From positions 51,346,481-51,410,480 of the forward strand of contig OZ023213.1 in assembly GCA_963995525.1 (NCBI GenBank): a stretch of DNA of 64,000 nt, written 5' to 3'. This document shows positions 45,488 to 58,407 of this stretch, one piece after another. Position numbers and translations under genes: made by a program. Source of the stretch: Escarpia spicata. Its lineage: Eukaryota; Annelida; Polychaeta; Sabellida; Siboglinidae. Each line of letters opens with the position of its first letter. Positions within the stretch are counted from its first letter, which is position 1. Under the pieces are notes generated by a model. That model was not told the DNA's origin. It was given only the letters and a program-made list of their open reading frames with translations, and did no database searches.

Positions 45488-46778
45488 GTGTCTTTTTCAT
45501 GGTGTAATGCAAAGCATATGTTGGGAACCTTACTAATAGTCTTACACATCACAACCAAAGATATACTATCGGTATTGTCAATATTAGCGTCATTGATTTG
45601 CAGTTACTTGACTGTCATGGCAGTCTCTACTAGGGACGCTACGTCAGAAGTGACGTCGCACCGGAAGTTACTTGATTGTCATGGCGGACTCTACGCTTCC
45701 GCTATTCCCAATGAATATGTGTGTCAACGAATAGAGATCTATCATGGTCGTTAGATGGCAATACTCTGACTAATTACATTGATGTCCGTTGATTGACGTC
45801 GGGAACCATGATGGTCACCTCTTTGAATGAAGTCCTGTCAGGTGGTTGTCCTTACATGTTATTGACATAGTCGTTTTCGATCATAGCAGTTTTCAAATTC
45901 GCTTGCTATGGCAGCCTCTGCTAGTAACGCTACGTCTGAAGTGACGTCTCACCGGAAGTTACTTGACTGTCATGGCGGTCTCTATGCTTCCTGTATTCCC
46001 GGAAGTGTGTCGACGAATCGAGATCTATCATGGCCGGTAGATGGCAATACTCTGACTAATTACATTGGTGTCCGTTGAGGGGCGTCGGATATCGCCTCTC
46101 TCGTGAACGTGCACAGGTTTTGTGTTAAGGGAAGTCATGTGATGTACGTTCCGTCTGATTGGCTATGCAAATGAGATGACGCCGAAATCTAATAAGTGTT
46201 TGGTGTTTTGTTTGTCCGACAAGTTTGGTTCTTGTCACTCATTGCAATGTACAATGCATGATGTGTGACGCAGTGCACGATGCACAATGTAGTGGCGATG
46301 CGCAATGCACGATTCGATGTGATGGACTGCGCGCTGCGCAATGGACAATGCGACGTCTGTTGGCTGTTATCTCTCGTCGAATTGTCTGAAAGAGGTGAGA
46401 TGTCACGCGATAACCCGTCGAATTGCCTGAAAGCAGAGGGATGTCACGCAATAACCCGTTAAGTTTGGTGTTTCGTTTGTACAACTCGTGTCTATAGTTT
46501 GATTCGTGCAGCGTGTTGGTCAAAGTGTAGTGTTTGTCCGACTAGTTGGTCTAAGTTCAATTCACATAACGTACAAGTTCCGTAGTCGTCTTAGTTTGGT
46601 TAAGATTGATCCGTGGTACTGTTCATGTTTCTTGCTTATCGTACACGAACCTGTTTTACGCAAATCAATGACGCTAATATTGACAATGCCGATAGTATAT
46701 CTTTAGTTGTGATGTGTGAGATTATTAGTAAGGTTCCCAATATATGCTTTGCATTACACCATGAAAAAATTCCATTGC
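45488..46778. mobile_element. ~1.3-kb foldback element with ~120-bp inverted ends
   Basis: 45488-45606 and 46660-46778 are reverse complements (TTTCATGGTGTAATGCAAAG; AAAGATATACTATCGG.ATTG; TATTAGCGTCATTGATTTGC). Inside, a ~190-bp block (GTCATGGCGG.CTCTA.GCTTCC; GGCAATACTCTGACTAATTA) is repeated at 45610-45800 and 45905-46090, followed by TGCACAATG-like short repeats (46240-46350). No transposase. The inner block shares pieces with 31235-31700. Confidence 0.75.
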
Positions 46779-47039
46779 GCCGTACCGGGCGTATACTTTT
46801 TCTAAACATCTCCAGGAAGGTTACGTATAATGCGATCCGCACAAACAATTCTCCACTGAATATTTTATTCATATTAAAACTTAATATTTTATTCATTGTC
46901 GAACTGTACGATGATGGTAAACGATCTCAATTGAGATGAGAAGTAATGGCATGCTATTTATGCTTTTCTAAAAGAGGAAAGAACATGCAGCTGATAAGTA
47001 CAAATTGTATAACGACAAAGCTAAACAACTAAACATGTC

Positions 47040-48070
47040 TTTATGTTTGTTATTTTTATAGGAATACAGCCAAAACGCATAGCAGATATAATATGTATGT
47101 TAATTCTATGGTATGAATGTATACGTTCGATATCAAGCAACGCAGGACAGACCCTATCCTATTTAACACATGTTTTGTGGCCAGGTAGTGGACAAAGTGG
47201 ACTAAGCAAGATTTACTCGAACAGGGAAGTTCCTGTATTTCCCAAATTACGTTTTGGCATTTTAAGGACAAACATAGAATCAATCAATGCTAAATACTGT
47301 GAAATAGAAGCCTTTCTGGAATAACTTAATCTTATTAGTTTTAAATTTAGCTTAATATGCTTCCAGGAATGCTGGCTTTCCGAGAATGATGATACATGTC
47401 ATTTACAACTTGAGGGATATAATTGCATTACGCAAGGCAATACGTGCAGCAGTAAAGGTGGACTGGTCATTTATTTAAACAAAACATTTAGTTACAATGT
47501 AATCTTATCTCTAAATCACTATGACAATTGGGAAGGTCAATTTATTAAGGTAACTGGTGGTGGACTCTCAAAAGATATAATAATTGGCAACATGTATAGG
47601 CCACCAAGATACCTTAATGAAAATTACAAACAGTTCCTTGCCGAATTCACATTTGACAGAACAAACTCAGATGTTATTATTGCAGGGGATTTCAATATAA
47701 ACCTTTTGAAAATAAACAAAAAAGAAGTATTTGGGAAATTGTTGACACCTTAATTTCATGTAGCTTTTATCCTCAAGTTACACATCCAACAAGGCTGTCA
47801 ACAAATAATGGAACTTTAATTGATAGCTTCTTTTGTAAATTAACCAAATCCACAAGGAAGCCTAAATCAGGAATTTTAACTAAACAATTAACAGACCACC
47901 AACCGTACTTCACCTTTCTAAATACGTATTCCTACACAGAACCTTTGCCAAGACATATACAAATTTGCGTTCAGAACTCTAATGCAATATATAATTTATA
48001 CAGGAGGTATCCTCATCAAATAGTTACAACAACCTTCACCGATCTCCTGATGCAAACCCTGACATAAACT
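47040..48070 (+). mobile_element. Jockey-group LINE 'H', endonuclease part
   Basis: With frame breaks the + strand reads LRTNIESINAKYCEIEAFLE, SLICFQECWLSENDD, SSKGGLVIYLNKTF, IIIGNMYRPPRYLNEN and VIIAGDFNINLLKINKK. This is the same family as the intact element at 61.6 kb (ICLQETW, GGLIIY, GNIYRPPR, SGDFNINLLKIN). It continues after an inserted CR1-B fragment. Confidence 0.8.
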
Positions 48071-48892
48071 ATGATTTAACAAGATTTAACAAGATTGCCA
48101 CCCAGAGAATTAACTCTAGGTAGCAGGTGGACAAGGAAGCCTTTGGCTTATCGAGAGTCCGACCCTTTTATCTATGTGTATCCCGCCCGTCTGAGGTATG
48201 TGTCGATTTTATTTTTAAACATATTCACACTACTAGCACCCACACAATCAGCAGGTAATCTGTTCCATTCATTTACAGTCCTTTGTGAAAATGAAAACTT
48301 TCTTATATCCAATCTACTCTGCTCCTTTGCTAATGCAAGATCATGTCCTCTAGTCCTTCTATCTTTCTTAACTGAGAAAAACATATTTCTATCAATATTT
48401 TCATAACCCTTCAATATTTTAAACACTTCTATCTGATCTCCTCTCAATCTCCTGGTCTCTAGTGTTGTTAAACCGCATTTTTTTAGGCGTATTTTGTAAC
48501 TAAGATCCTTCAAATTTGGTATCATTTTAGTTGCTCTCCTCTGCACTCTTTCTAGCATATCTATGTCCTTCCTGCGATATGGCCTCCACGCTTGAATACA
48601 ATATTCGAGGCCTAACTATTGTTTTGTAGAGCGGTATTATTAGCTCTTTTTCCTTATACGTTATGTTTCGCCTAATTAATCCAAGGATTTGATTTCCCTT
48701 TGAAGCTGCAATTCCGCACTGCTCTGAAATCTTCATATCAGCACTAACGGTTAACCCTAAGTCCTTTTCTTTTACAGTAGTACTTAGTACAGTACCCCCC
48801 ATTGTATATTCTACTTGTTCGTTCCCATGTCCTATGTGGAGGCATTTACATTTCCCAAAATTGAACATCATTTGCCACTTTTCAGACCATTT
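48071..48892 (-). mobile_element. 820-bp CR1-B 3' fragment nested in LINE H
   Basis: The minus strand encodes FNFGKCKCLHIGHGNEQVEY, KDLGLTVSADMKISEQCGIA, MLERVQRRATKMIP and RTVNEWNRLPADCVGASSVN. The 3' tail has AATCTTGTTA twice. Same length, same 3' end and nearly the same 5' breakpoint as 2346-3163. Confidence 0.87.
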
Positions 48893-49455
48893 GATATATT
48901 ACATGACGTAATCAATTGTGCAAAAAATAAACATATGTCATATAAAACAGTTAAATAAAAAATACAAACACAAGAAATCCACCTGGATTACTCTAGGTTT
49001 GCTCAAATCAATTCGATACAGAAATAAACTATATAAGACACTCAAAATGACTCAATCCCAATCGCCAGAATACTTTGCAATTCGGACCAACCTGACTACC
49101 TATAATACCATTCTTAAAAATATACGTACAGCTAAACGTATGCATTACGAATCTTGTTTTAACAATTTCAAATATAATATTAAAAAAACACACATAAAGA
49201 AAACATTCCCTAGTTCCTTTGTTTATAATGAAAATACCATAGCTGATAAAACAGAAATAGCAAACACATTTAACTCATGTTTTACCAGTATCAGCCCAAA
49301 TTTAGCCAGCCAAATACAACACTCCACAAATAAAACGTTCAGACATCACCTTAATGGACAGCATAACAACGTATTTAATTTTCAACTTATTAATGAAGAA
49401 ATAATATCTAAAACAATAGATGATATGCATCCAAAAGACAAGTTGCGGATTTGAC
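48893..49455 (+). mobile_element. LINE H, linker part after the nested fragment
   Basis: The + strand reads KYKHKKSTWITLGLLKSIRY, RNKLYKTLKMTQSQSPEYF, NIRTAKRMHYESCFNNF and EISKTIDDMHPK-like codons, aligning with 62.66-63.2 kb of element I. At the codon where element I has a stop, this copy has a sense codon (LYKTLKM against LYKK-stop-KM). It ends at microsatellite DNA before the RT. Confidence 0.78.
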
Positions 49456-49529
49456 GGTATTGCTTCACCGCGCAATGGAATTGAACATTACCAGTTGTAC
49501 GCAATAACGGACCACGCGTCGATATTACG

Positions 49530-49531
49530 AG

Positions 49532-49578
<47 letters not shown>

Positions 49579-49646
49579 ACGCTCTCTCTCTATCTTTCTC
49601 ACTCTCTCTATTTATTATTTCAATCTCTCTCTATTTCTCTTTCTTT

Positions 49647-49700
<54 letters not shown>
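49530..49700. repeat. (TA)n then (CT)n microsatellites
   Basis: (TA)n at about 49533-49575, then CTCT-rich tracts with a pure (CT)n core at about 49650-49696. The ORF across them has no meaning. Confidence 0.95.
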
Positions 49701-49984
49701 GACTTCATCTCGATGACATGTTTTATGAACATGTTTTTAATATGCATTTATTGATTATAATTATATATATAATATGTATATATATACAAAATTATTAAAT
49801 AACAAATTATGTTTAAAACTAATATTGCATATATTCATTTGAATATTTGTTAAACCTTTTTTGCATAATTGTATATTCTACAATGCGTGTACTTGCCAAT
49901 GGACCGGATATACGGTGCTATTTTAATGTCAACAGTAACAATAATCAGGCAGATACACATTTACATGCGTAGAGAGAGCTGCGC

Positions 49985-50186
<202 letters not shown>

Positions 50187-50654
50187 ACGCACGCCGCAGT
50201 TTATCTACGGTTGGGGACGTCGCTGTGATGTTGTGGTAGACGCCATATTAATGTAGTCTCAGTATGTGTGTCGATTACCCACAGTAATGTTGCGCTGTAG
50301 TTTGTACATTTACATTTTATTGTTATGTTGTACATAATTATATATTTTTTTATCGCAATTGAACGTGTAAACCGGTAGATAGACCGACGTTAAGATATTA
50401 TATTGCACATCTTACCGATAAACGTAGTTGATTTCCACTTCATCATACACGTTTTCTTTTCACGTCTCCGTAGTATCGATGTCTGCTTTTAAACCAGTAT
50501 TGTGTACGTAAGCTCGAATTAACAAATGTCTAGTTAGATCAGGTTGTTGTTGTTGTTCGAATTGTTGTTGTTACAACAATGACAGCAACAACACCAAAAT
50601 CAATAGCATAAGTTCTTTCAGATTGTGCTCAGACGAAGGTGATATTCCGTCGAC

Positions 50655-50727
50655 ATGGCGGGGGACGAAGATAAATCGGTGAATAGCAACTCACAGAAAG
50701 GGTCAAGATATGGATCCAACCAGAAAG
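50655..50727 (+). CDS. Candidate first coding exon of an unidentified gene
   Basis: ATG at 50655 in a good context (GTCGACATGG) opens 24 codons, MAGDEDKSVNSNSQKGSRYG then SNQK, up to the strong donor CAGAAAG|GTGAGT (phase 1). The polar, disordered composition fits an N-terminus. GTTGTTGTTGTTCG and mixed sequence precede it, with no TATA box. Its phase-1 exit matches the acceptors at 52004 (phase 1), 55689 (phase 1) and 59824 (phase 1), so it could be an alternative start into the distal channel exons or a separate gene. Confidence 0.35.
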
Positions 50728-50883
50728 GTGAGTTCAGTGATGATTACCAAACGAAAGCGAGTAAATTCGAAAACTATTCTGTCGAGTCAAGTAATAGAAA
50801 TGTTTATATATTTGGTGTTTGCACTTTAATTGACATACTATATGTGTTGTTTGTGTTTGTGTCATTTTTCAGTGTTAGTGCTT

Positions 50884-51058
50884 TATTGTAGTGCTGATAA
50901 TAATACTGCGTTATTGTAGTGCTGATAATAATACTGAATTATTGTAGTGCTGATAATAATACTGCGTTATTGTAGTGCTGATAATAATACTGCGTTATTG
51001 TAGTGCTGATAATAATACTGTGTTATTGTAGTGCTGATAATAATACTGCGTTATTGTA
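50884..51058. repeat. 28-bp minisatellite, 6 copies
   Basis: TTATTGTAGTGCTGATAATA then ATACTGCG, repeated about six times almost exactly. Confidence 0.93.
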
Positions 51059-51144
51059 TGATGTTGCGCTTTTTATTATGCTAATTACACATAATTATCA
51101 TTTATTCCAGTTATTAATGCATTTCTCATCGCACATAAATAACT

Positions 51145-51918
51145 TTCAGTTTCTGATGGCTTATCCGATCATCACACTGTAATTGTTGATGTTAGCATTT
51201 CTACAACTCCGTCCATATCCATTGACCTACACATAAAATTTACATTACTCCTTTTAATAATGATATTTTCGAATCAGATCTGTTAAGAAATCCGGCAAAT
51301 GATAACTTGTATGAACATTACTAGTAGGCTTGACTATTGTAATTTCCTTGAACACAATATTTCCCTTAAGGATATCACTAGGTTACAACGTGTGCACGAT
51401 TGCTTAGCTAAGGTTTTGACCCGGTTTCCGCAGTTTTCTCACTCAGTGCCTCTGAAGTCTGCATGGCTCCCTGTCCGAAATCGTATTATTTTTAAGATCT
51501 GTACCATTACGTACCAGGCACTTTCATGTAAGCAACCAGATTACTTATATTCATTGCTTATTCCTGAAAAAAGCCTATCAAACATCGATCATCCAGTTCT
51601 GATTTACTTTTTATTCCTAGAGTCAATACTAATATTTGAACTAGGGCATTTTCTATTGCTGCACCAACTCTCTGGAATATGCTCCCTCTTAATGTGAGAT
51701 TAGTTAAAAATATTATACAATTTCGCTGTTATTTAAAACTTACCTTTATAACCTTACGTATCCACCTTTGCTCCTTGGCGTATCGTTCCATCTGTTGACG
51801 ACTTTAATATGGCTTATCGGTTCTGATATTGACTAACTCTTTTGTATTGATGCGCCTCTGAGCTTGGTTTCCAAGGATTTAGGCGCAACAGAAGTTACCT
51901 TATTATTATTAATCTACA
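51145..51918 (+). mobile_element. L2-like LINE 'J' with internal deletion
   Basis: It begins with an endonuclease end (VSDGLSDHHTVIVDVSIST) and jumps to the RT tail: TSRLDYCNFLEHNISLKDIT, RLQRVHDCLAKVLTR, SAWLPVRNRIIFKICTITYQ. The whole RT core is missing. The 3' end, GATGCGCCTCTGAGCTTGGT with TTATT repeats, is shared with LINE K at 57.6 kb, so both belong to one family. Confidence 0.75.
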
Positions 51919-52003
51919 GGCCGCAAATCAACCCTTAACTTAGTTTGCGTACCACACGTATATGCTGATATTGGTATAACACACCAACCTCAATTATTTA
52001 CAG

Positions 52004-52173
52004 GAGCAAAATGGGAAGTTAAAAATGGCTGCGATTTGACAAGATCCGAGAGGAGCGAAGTCGTTGAACCGGAGTCGACGTGTTACTCCCCTTGTCAGCG
52101 ATGGCGCCACGCGATCTTCCCAGCAGGGATAATCTCCCCGCTACGTGGCATGTTCAGATTGGCCTGGGCTGTA
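52004..52173 (+). CDS. Tentative DEG/ENaC channel exon 7
   Basis: The acceptor TATTTACAG ends at 52003. Entry in phase 1 joins exon 6 (SFDT|GAKWEVKNGCDL). Only this frame is open across 170 bp: GCDLTRSERSEVVEPESTCY, SPCQRWRHAIFPAGI. The C...C-x2-PC spacing resembles the cysteine-rich segment of the family (C..PC), but the residues after it do not match well. A strong donor GTA|GTAAGT follows 52173 (phase 0); a weaker GTGGCA donor at 52144 would give phase 1, which fits the exon at 55689. Confidence 0.45.
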
Positions 52174-52440
52174 GTAAGTGATGTACTGTTTTCTGGTTAT
52201 GAAATAGTCACCTTGAAACACAGATGGTCTGTCACAATACGCGAAACATTTGAAGGAAACGTAATTAAGGCAGCATAGTTTTAGGTTATGATTAAACGTT
52301 ATTCGTGCAATTTCATATATGTGATTCTATGCAAATATGAGACGTATTGCACAAATGCGATGAAGCATAAGACAATCCGGATAAACTTGCATACACCGTT
52401 TGTGTAACACCGGTATGCCTGTATGGTACGGATACATTGG

Positions 52441-55050
52441 AGCTAGACCTCACCCGTGTACCATGGAATCTCGTGGAAGAAGAGTACCCTCCTGTAATAA
52501 GACATGCAAGAGGAAGAGCATATATGTGAATGTAGACCTCACCCGTGTACAATGGAATCTCGTGGAAGAAGAGTACACTCCTGAAACAAGACAACCAAGA
52601 GGAAGAGCATATATGTGAAAGTAGACCTCACCCGTGTACAATGGAATCTCGTGGAAGAAGAGTATCCTCCTGTAACAAGACAACCAAGAGGAAGAGCATA
52701 TATGTGAATGTAGACCTCACCCGTGTACAATGGAATCACGTGGAAGAAGAGTACACTCCTGTAACAAGACAAACAAGAGGAAGAGCATATATGTGAATGT
52801 AGACCTCACCCGTGTACAATGGAATCTCGTGGAAGAAGAGTACACTCCTGAAACAAGACAACCAAGAGGAAGAGCATATATGTGAAAGTAGACCTCACCC
52901 GTGTACAATGGAATCTCGTGGAAGAAGGGTACACTCCTGTAACATGACAACCACGAGGAAGAGCATATATGTGAATGCTAGACCTCATCCGTGTACCATG
53001 GAATCTCGTGGAAGAAGAGTACACTCCTGTAACAAGACAACCAAGAGGAAGAGCATATATGTGAATGCTAGACCTCACCCGTGTACAATGGAATCTCGTG
53101 GAAGAAGAGTACACTCCTGTAACAAGACAATCACGAGGAAGAGCATATATGTGAATGCTAGACCTCACCCGTGTACAATGGAATCTCGTGGAAGAAGAGT
53201 ACACTTCTGTAACAAGACAACCACGAGGAAGAGCATATATGTGAATGCTAGACCTCACCCGTGTACAATGGAATCTCGTGGAAGAAGAGTACACTCCTGT
53301 AACAAGACAACCACGAGGAAGAACATACATGTGAATGCTAGACCTCACCTGTGTGCAATGGAATCTCATGGAAGAAGGGTATACTCCTGTAACAAGACAA
53401 CCACGAGGAAGAGCATATATGTGAATGCTAAACTTCACTCGTGTACCATGGAATCTCGTGGAAGAAGAGTACACTCCTGTAACAAGACAACCAAGAGGAA
53501 GAGCATATATGTGAAAGCTAGACCTCACCCGTGTACAATGGAATCTCGTGGAAGAAGAGTACACTCCTGTAACAAGACAATCAAGAGGAAGAGCATATAT
53601 GGGAATGCTAGACCTCACCCGTGTACCATGGAATCTCGTGGAAGAAGAGTACACTCCTGTAACAAGACAACCAAGAAGAAGAGCATATATGTGAATGCTA
53701 GACTTCATTTGTGTACCATGGAATTTCGTGGAAGAAGAGTACACTCCTGTAACAAGACAACCAAGAGGAAGAGCATATATGTGAATGCTAGACCTCACCC
53801 GTGTACCATGGAATCTCGTGGAAGAAGAGTACACTCCGGTAACAAGTCCAACACGAGGAAGAGCAAATATGTGAATGCTAGACCTCACCCGTGTACCATG
53901 GAATCTCGTGGAAGAAGTGTACACTCCTGTAACAAGACAACCACGAGGAAGAACATATATGTGAATGCTACACCTCACCCGTGTACCATGGAATCTCGTG
54001 GAAGAAGAGTACACTCCTGTAACAAGACAACCACGAGGAAGAGCATATATGTGAATGCTAGACCTCATCCGTGTACAATGGAATCTCGTGGAAGAAGAGT
54101 TCACTCCTGTAACAAGTCAACCACGAGGAAGAGCATATATGTGAATGCTAGACCTCATCCGTGTACAATGGAATCTCGTGAAAGAAGAGTACCATCCTGT
54201 AACAAGACAACCAAGAGGAAGAGCATATATGTGAATGTAGACCTCACCCGTGTAAAATGGAATCTCGTGGAAGAAGAGTACACTCCTGTAACAAGACAAC
54301 CACGAGGAAGAACATATATGTGAATGCTAGACCTCACCCGTGTGCAATGGAATCTCACGGAAGAAGGGTACACTCCTGTAAGAAGACAACTACGAGGAAG
54401 AGCATACATGTGAATGCTAGACTTCATTCGTGTACCATGGAATCTCAGTGAAGAAGAGTACACTCCTGTAACAAGACAACCACGAGGAAGAGCATATATG
54501 TGAATGCTAGACCTCACCCGTGTACCATGGAATCTCGTGGAAGAAGAGTACACTCCTGTAACAAGACAACCAAGAGGAAGAGCATATATGTGAATGTAGA
54601 CCTCACCCGTGTAAAATGGAATCTCGTGGAAGAAGAATACACTCCTGTAACAAGACAACCACGAGGAAGAACATATATGTGAATGCTAGACCTCACCCGT
54701 GTGCAATGGAATCTCATGGAAGAAGGGTACACTCCTGTAAGAAGACAACTACGAGGAAGAGCATACATGTGAATGCTAGACTTCATTCGTGTACCATGGA
54801 ATCTCAGTGAAGAAGAGTACACTCCTGTAACAAGACAACCACGAGGAAGAGCATATATGTGAATGCTAGACCTCACCCGTGTACCATGGAATCTCGTGGA
54901 AGAAGAGTACACTCCTGTAACAAGACAACCAAGAGGAAGAGCATATATGTGAATGCTAGACCTCACCCGTGTACAATGGAATCTCGTGGAAGAAGAGTAC
55001 ACTCCTGTAACAAGACAACCAAGAGGAAGAGTACATATGTGAATGCTTTG
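52441..55050. repeat. ~29-copy 89/90-bp minisatellite
   Basis: Units carry GACCTCACCCGTGTACAATG, GAATCTCGTGGAAGAAGAGT and ACAAGACAACCACGAGGAAG. The first few are 89 bp (TGAATGTAGACC), later ones mostly 90 bp (TGAATGCTAGACC). Once at 90 bp, both strands stay open for hundreds of codons (503 on +, 432 on -). A ~359-bp block (54234-54592 and 54593-54950) is itself duplicated. There is no splice site or start to suggest it is translated. Confidence 0.95.
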
Positions 55051-55431
55051 GTAGCATAGTGAACACAATTGTAATATAACGTTCGTGTAGAACTAGTAAC
55101 AAATGTGCTTTTCTCCATTAAGGTATTGGCGAATATTTCTCAGATGTGGATGGGACCAATCTCCTTAATGCTGGTATGACATTTGGGAGATTCTGTACAA
55201 TTTGCCGGTGCTGGACTCGCAATAAGCGTGAGTAAACTATGTGTCATACCTACGTTTGTATCTAACGAAACCAAGGTGTTATGATTTTATGAAGTAACGT
55301 AGTCATTAATACATGCAACGTAGTCATTAATACATGCATTAATCGTTAGAGACAACATATTTAATAAAGAGGTGAACCAGTAGACTTGCACAATACAATT
55401 ACATACAATTTGTGATTTTATCGCAACGTTG

Positions 55432-55647
55432 TTACTCTCCTCGAGGTATATGAGGTAAACGATAAGGCTGACCTTTATACTGAACCTCGATTAGGTGTGT
55501 TCTTTTAAACTTTATATCCCTCTTCAATAACGTTTCCATTCTCGCTCTCGCAAAATCACGCCTCAGACTATAGGCGTAGCCAAGTGTTTCTTCTGAAACG
55601 GGTACGTATTTATATTTAGGGCCTAGATAACAAACAAATGTGTCCAC
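55432..55647 (-). other. Protein-like minus frame, identity unknown
   Basis: About 71 codons end at a TAA: FVCYLGPKYKYVPVSEETLG, YAYSLRRDFARARMETLLKR, THLIEVQYKGQPYRLPHIPR. Composition is natural, not repeat-derived. A stop lies just upstream, so it would need a splice acceptor. I cannot name it. Confidence 0.2.
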
Positions 55648-55688
55648 GTATTATCACAAAGGCGTACACATAACAATAACGTTCCCAG

Positions 55689-55820
55689 AAAAGTGCAATT
55701 GCACACCCCTCTGCAACCTCCAATCGCACCCTCTTGATATTTATGACAAAGGTGATCAACGTCTCATGTGTGGCTACCGCACAAGGATTGGGAACAGGGT
55801 GCGATACCTTCTTCTCGCAG
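55689..55820 (+). CDS. Tentative DEG/ENaC channel exon 8
   Basis: The acceptor ACGTTCCCAG ends at 55688; the strong donor CTCGCAG|GTGAGA follows 55820. Phase 1 in and out. It encodes KCNCTPLCNLQSHPLDIYDK and GDQRLMCGYRTRIGNRVRYL. The C-x-C-x2-x-C cluster and Cys content suit the cysteine-rich stretch between the CGC...YMP block and TM2. It is phase-compatible with exon 6 directly, with exon 7 if the weaker donor is used, and with the exon at 59824. Confidence 0.4.
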
Positions 55821-56056
55821 GTGAGATAGCTTCATACGAAGTCTACGAACCAAGTATGTATTTATTAGCAATACGTACGCAGATCATACAAAATTAACGA
55901 CCACTGTGTTCGATAGAATACAAAATGCCACAGAAAAGCGTCTAACTGCCTGGAGCAAATGGGGCATGAAAAGCAAACTCACCAAATGCAAAATCATCAC
56001 TTCGTCAAACATGCATATTATCCTGTGAAACGAATAACTCGAGAATTAGGAGGGAG

Positions 56057-56354
<298 letters not shown>

Positions 56355-56459
56355 TAATGTGATTACAAAAATCAAAAGGTTTTGCCATTTTTATTGATAG
56401 GTAATGATTCGCAATTAGCCATTTTAATTAATCCTAATTAATCCTAATTAACTAATTGA

Positions 56460-56560
56460 AATGTCAAGGTCTAGTTCAAGGTGAAAGACAAGTTCAAGGT
56501 CAAGGTCAATATTAAGGTCAAATGTCGAGGTCAATGATAATATCAAATGTCAACTTCAAT
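56460..56560. repeat. Short degenerate AAGGTCAAGGTC-type repeat
   Basis: GTCAAGGT-like hexamer steps with variable spacing, followed by TTAA repeats (56575-56600). Confidence 0.6.
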
Positions 56561-56689
56561 GGTCAAAGCCTTTTATTAATTAATTAATTAATTAATTAAC
56601 ACTCCAAAGATCAAAGGTTTTGTGAATGGGTGTTGACTATATATAGAGTACATACATTCGTCATCGGTTAAACCTTCTGAGACAACTGA

Positions 56690-57680
56690 TGGAGAAACGT
56701 CTATACCAGTTGGTGGGCCGGTGGAAGACGAGAAGAGGTTCCGAGTGGAACGCTATCCGGGTCGACTGAATTATATCTTCCACTGGATTACTGAGAGCAA
56801 GTTGAAATTCAATGCAAATAAAACTTAATTGCTCATTATTGGTACTCCAATGCAGCGTAGTAAACTTAATGTTTTTTTTCCTACGCGTATTTTGTATCAG
56901 TATATCACGCCAGCAACCTCAGTGCGGAATCTAGGAGTGATCTTAGAAAGTAACTTCAATTTCTGACACATATCTCAAACTTGTCGCTGCTGTTTTTATC
57001 ATATTCGAGATCGTCGCCGTATTCGCCGGTATATGTCATTTTCTGTTGCTAAATCTATTGCAACAGCTCTTGTTAGCAGCAGACTATTACAATTCCCTCC
57101 TTTATAATATCGCTAGCAAGGGTATCACAAAATTTCAGCGTGTCCAAAATTGTTGAGCAAGAGTAGTTACAAGATCTCCTCGTTTTTCTCGCCCTGTACC
57201 ACTTTTGAAGTTTTTGCATTGGCTTCCTGTACGGTATCTTATACTATTTAAGATATGTACCACTACATACCAGGCACTGTCCACTAAGCAACCATCTTAT
57301 TTCCATTTATTGCTTACTCCTGTAAGAAAACCTATCCAGCTTCGATCATCTAGTTCGGACCTACTTTTTGTTCGTAGAGTCAACATTATCATTGGAACTA
57401 GGATTTTTTCTGTTGTTGCACCTTTGGAATATGCTCCCTCTTAGTGTAAGATCAGTTGAAAATATTACAAAATTCCATCGTCATTTAAATACTCATCTAT
57501 ATTACCTTGCTTATCCACTACAGCTCCCAAGCGCCTTGGCCCTTCTGTTGACAACTAAAATACTGCTTGTGGATTTTGAGACTGACCAATCCTTTTGTTT
57601 TGATGCGCCTCTGAGCTTGGTTTCACAGGATTTGGACCCAATAGAAGTTATATTATATTATTATTATTATTATTATTATG
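56690..57680 (+). mobile_element. L2-like LINE 'K'
   Basis: The broken + frame reads WITESKLKFNANKT, NLGVILESNFNF, ATALVSSRLLQF, LHWLPVRYLILFKICTTTYQ and VRRVNIIIGTRIFSVVAP. This is the RT C-terminal third. The 3' end GATGCGCCTCTGAGCTTGGT plus (ATT)n is the same as LINE J. It contains many stops. Confidence 0.78.
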
Positions 57681-58407
57681 TACGAATCGTGAGAGTCGTA
57701 CAAGTTCCCACACACACGCACGCACGTATGCACACACACATGCACACAGAGACACATAGACAGAACAAAGACACATTAAAGGGAATAAAAACATATATGG
57801 CTTGAATTCATATTATATTACATCCTGCTATCTATTTCCATGCCCACAGAGCCACACACAAAAAAATCAATGAATTATAAATTCCACATTTTATGCTGTG
57901 CATCCGGATATTTTCGAATGTGCATATTTTTGGCGCGCTTTTCGGGATGCCGAGATGTGACGTCACATAGGACCCATAGTCGCATCAGGCCGACCCTTTC
58001 CATGCATTCAGAGCATATTTACAAGGATAGCTTCCGGATCGAAACGAACGTCAAAATGAGTTATTATGCGATATTCCGATGTAATACAAACACTAGTCAT
58101 CATAGAGAAACAAGCAGTTATCTTATGGTTCCACATGAATCCAATTTTATTCAAAACAATGAATGCGAATGAGCTTATAAGTCGACTAGGTTTCACCGAG
58201 CTTGGGCTCGTTTTTAGAATAATTATATCGGATGCAACCAACGGGAGATAATCTACATCAATAAACATACATAAGAAACATATATGGTATCCAGCTACAG
58301 AAAGTAACGTGTATAATCTTATAATATCACTAGAATATCGATGTATGAAGGAGGATTTGTACAATTTATCATAACAACTTAAATCAGCCAGCGAATTTCT
58401 GTTGGTC

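Noticed and set aside
52371..52520. RT-like tail (AYTVCVTPVCLYGTDTLEL) just before the 90-bp array
   Set aside because: Only ~20 residues resemble PV..YG.ETW of LINE RTs; too short to call an element.
52812..54323. 503-aa + strand ORF in the 90-bp array as a gene
   Set aside because: Stop-free only because the unit length is a multiple of three; the minus strand is equally open (432 aa) and no start context or splice signal supports it.
55123..55227. Candidate exon with good splice sites (CCATTAAG acceptor, AAGC|GTGAGT donor) reading VLANISQMWMGPISLML
   Set aside because: The phase-compatible frame has a TGA, and similarity to the TM2 region of the channel is too weak. Not listed as a feature.
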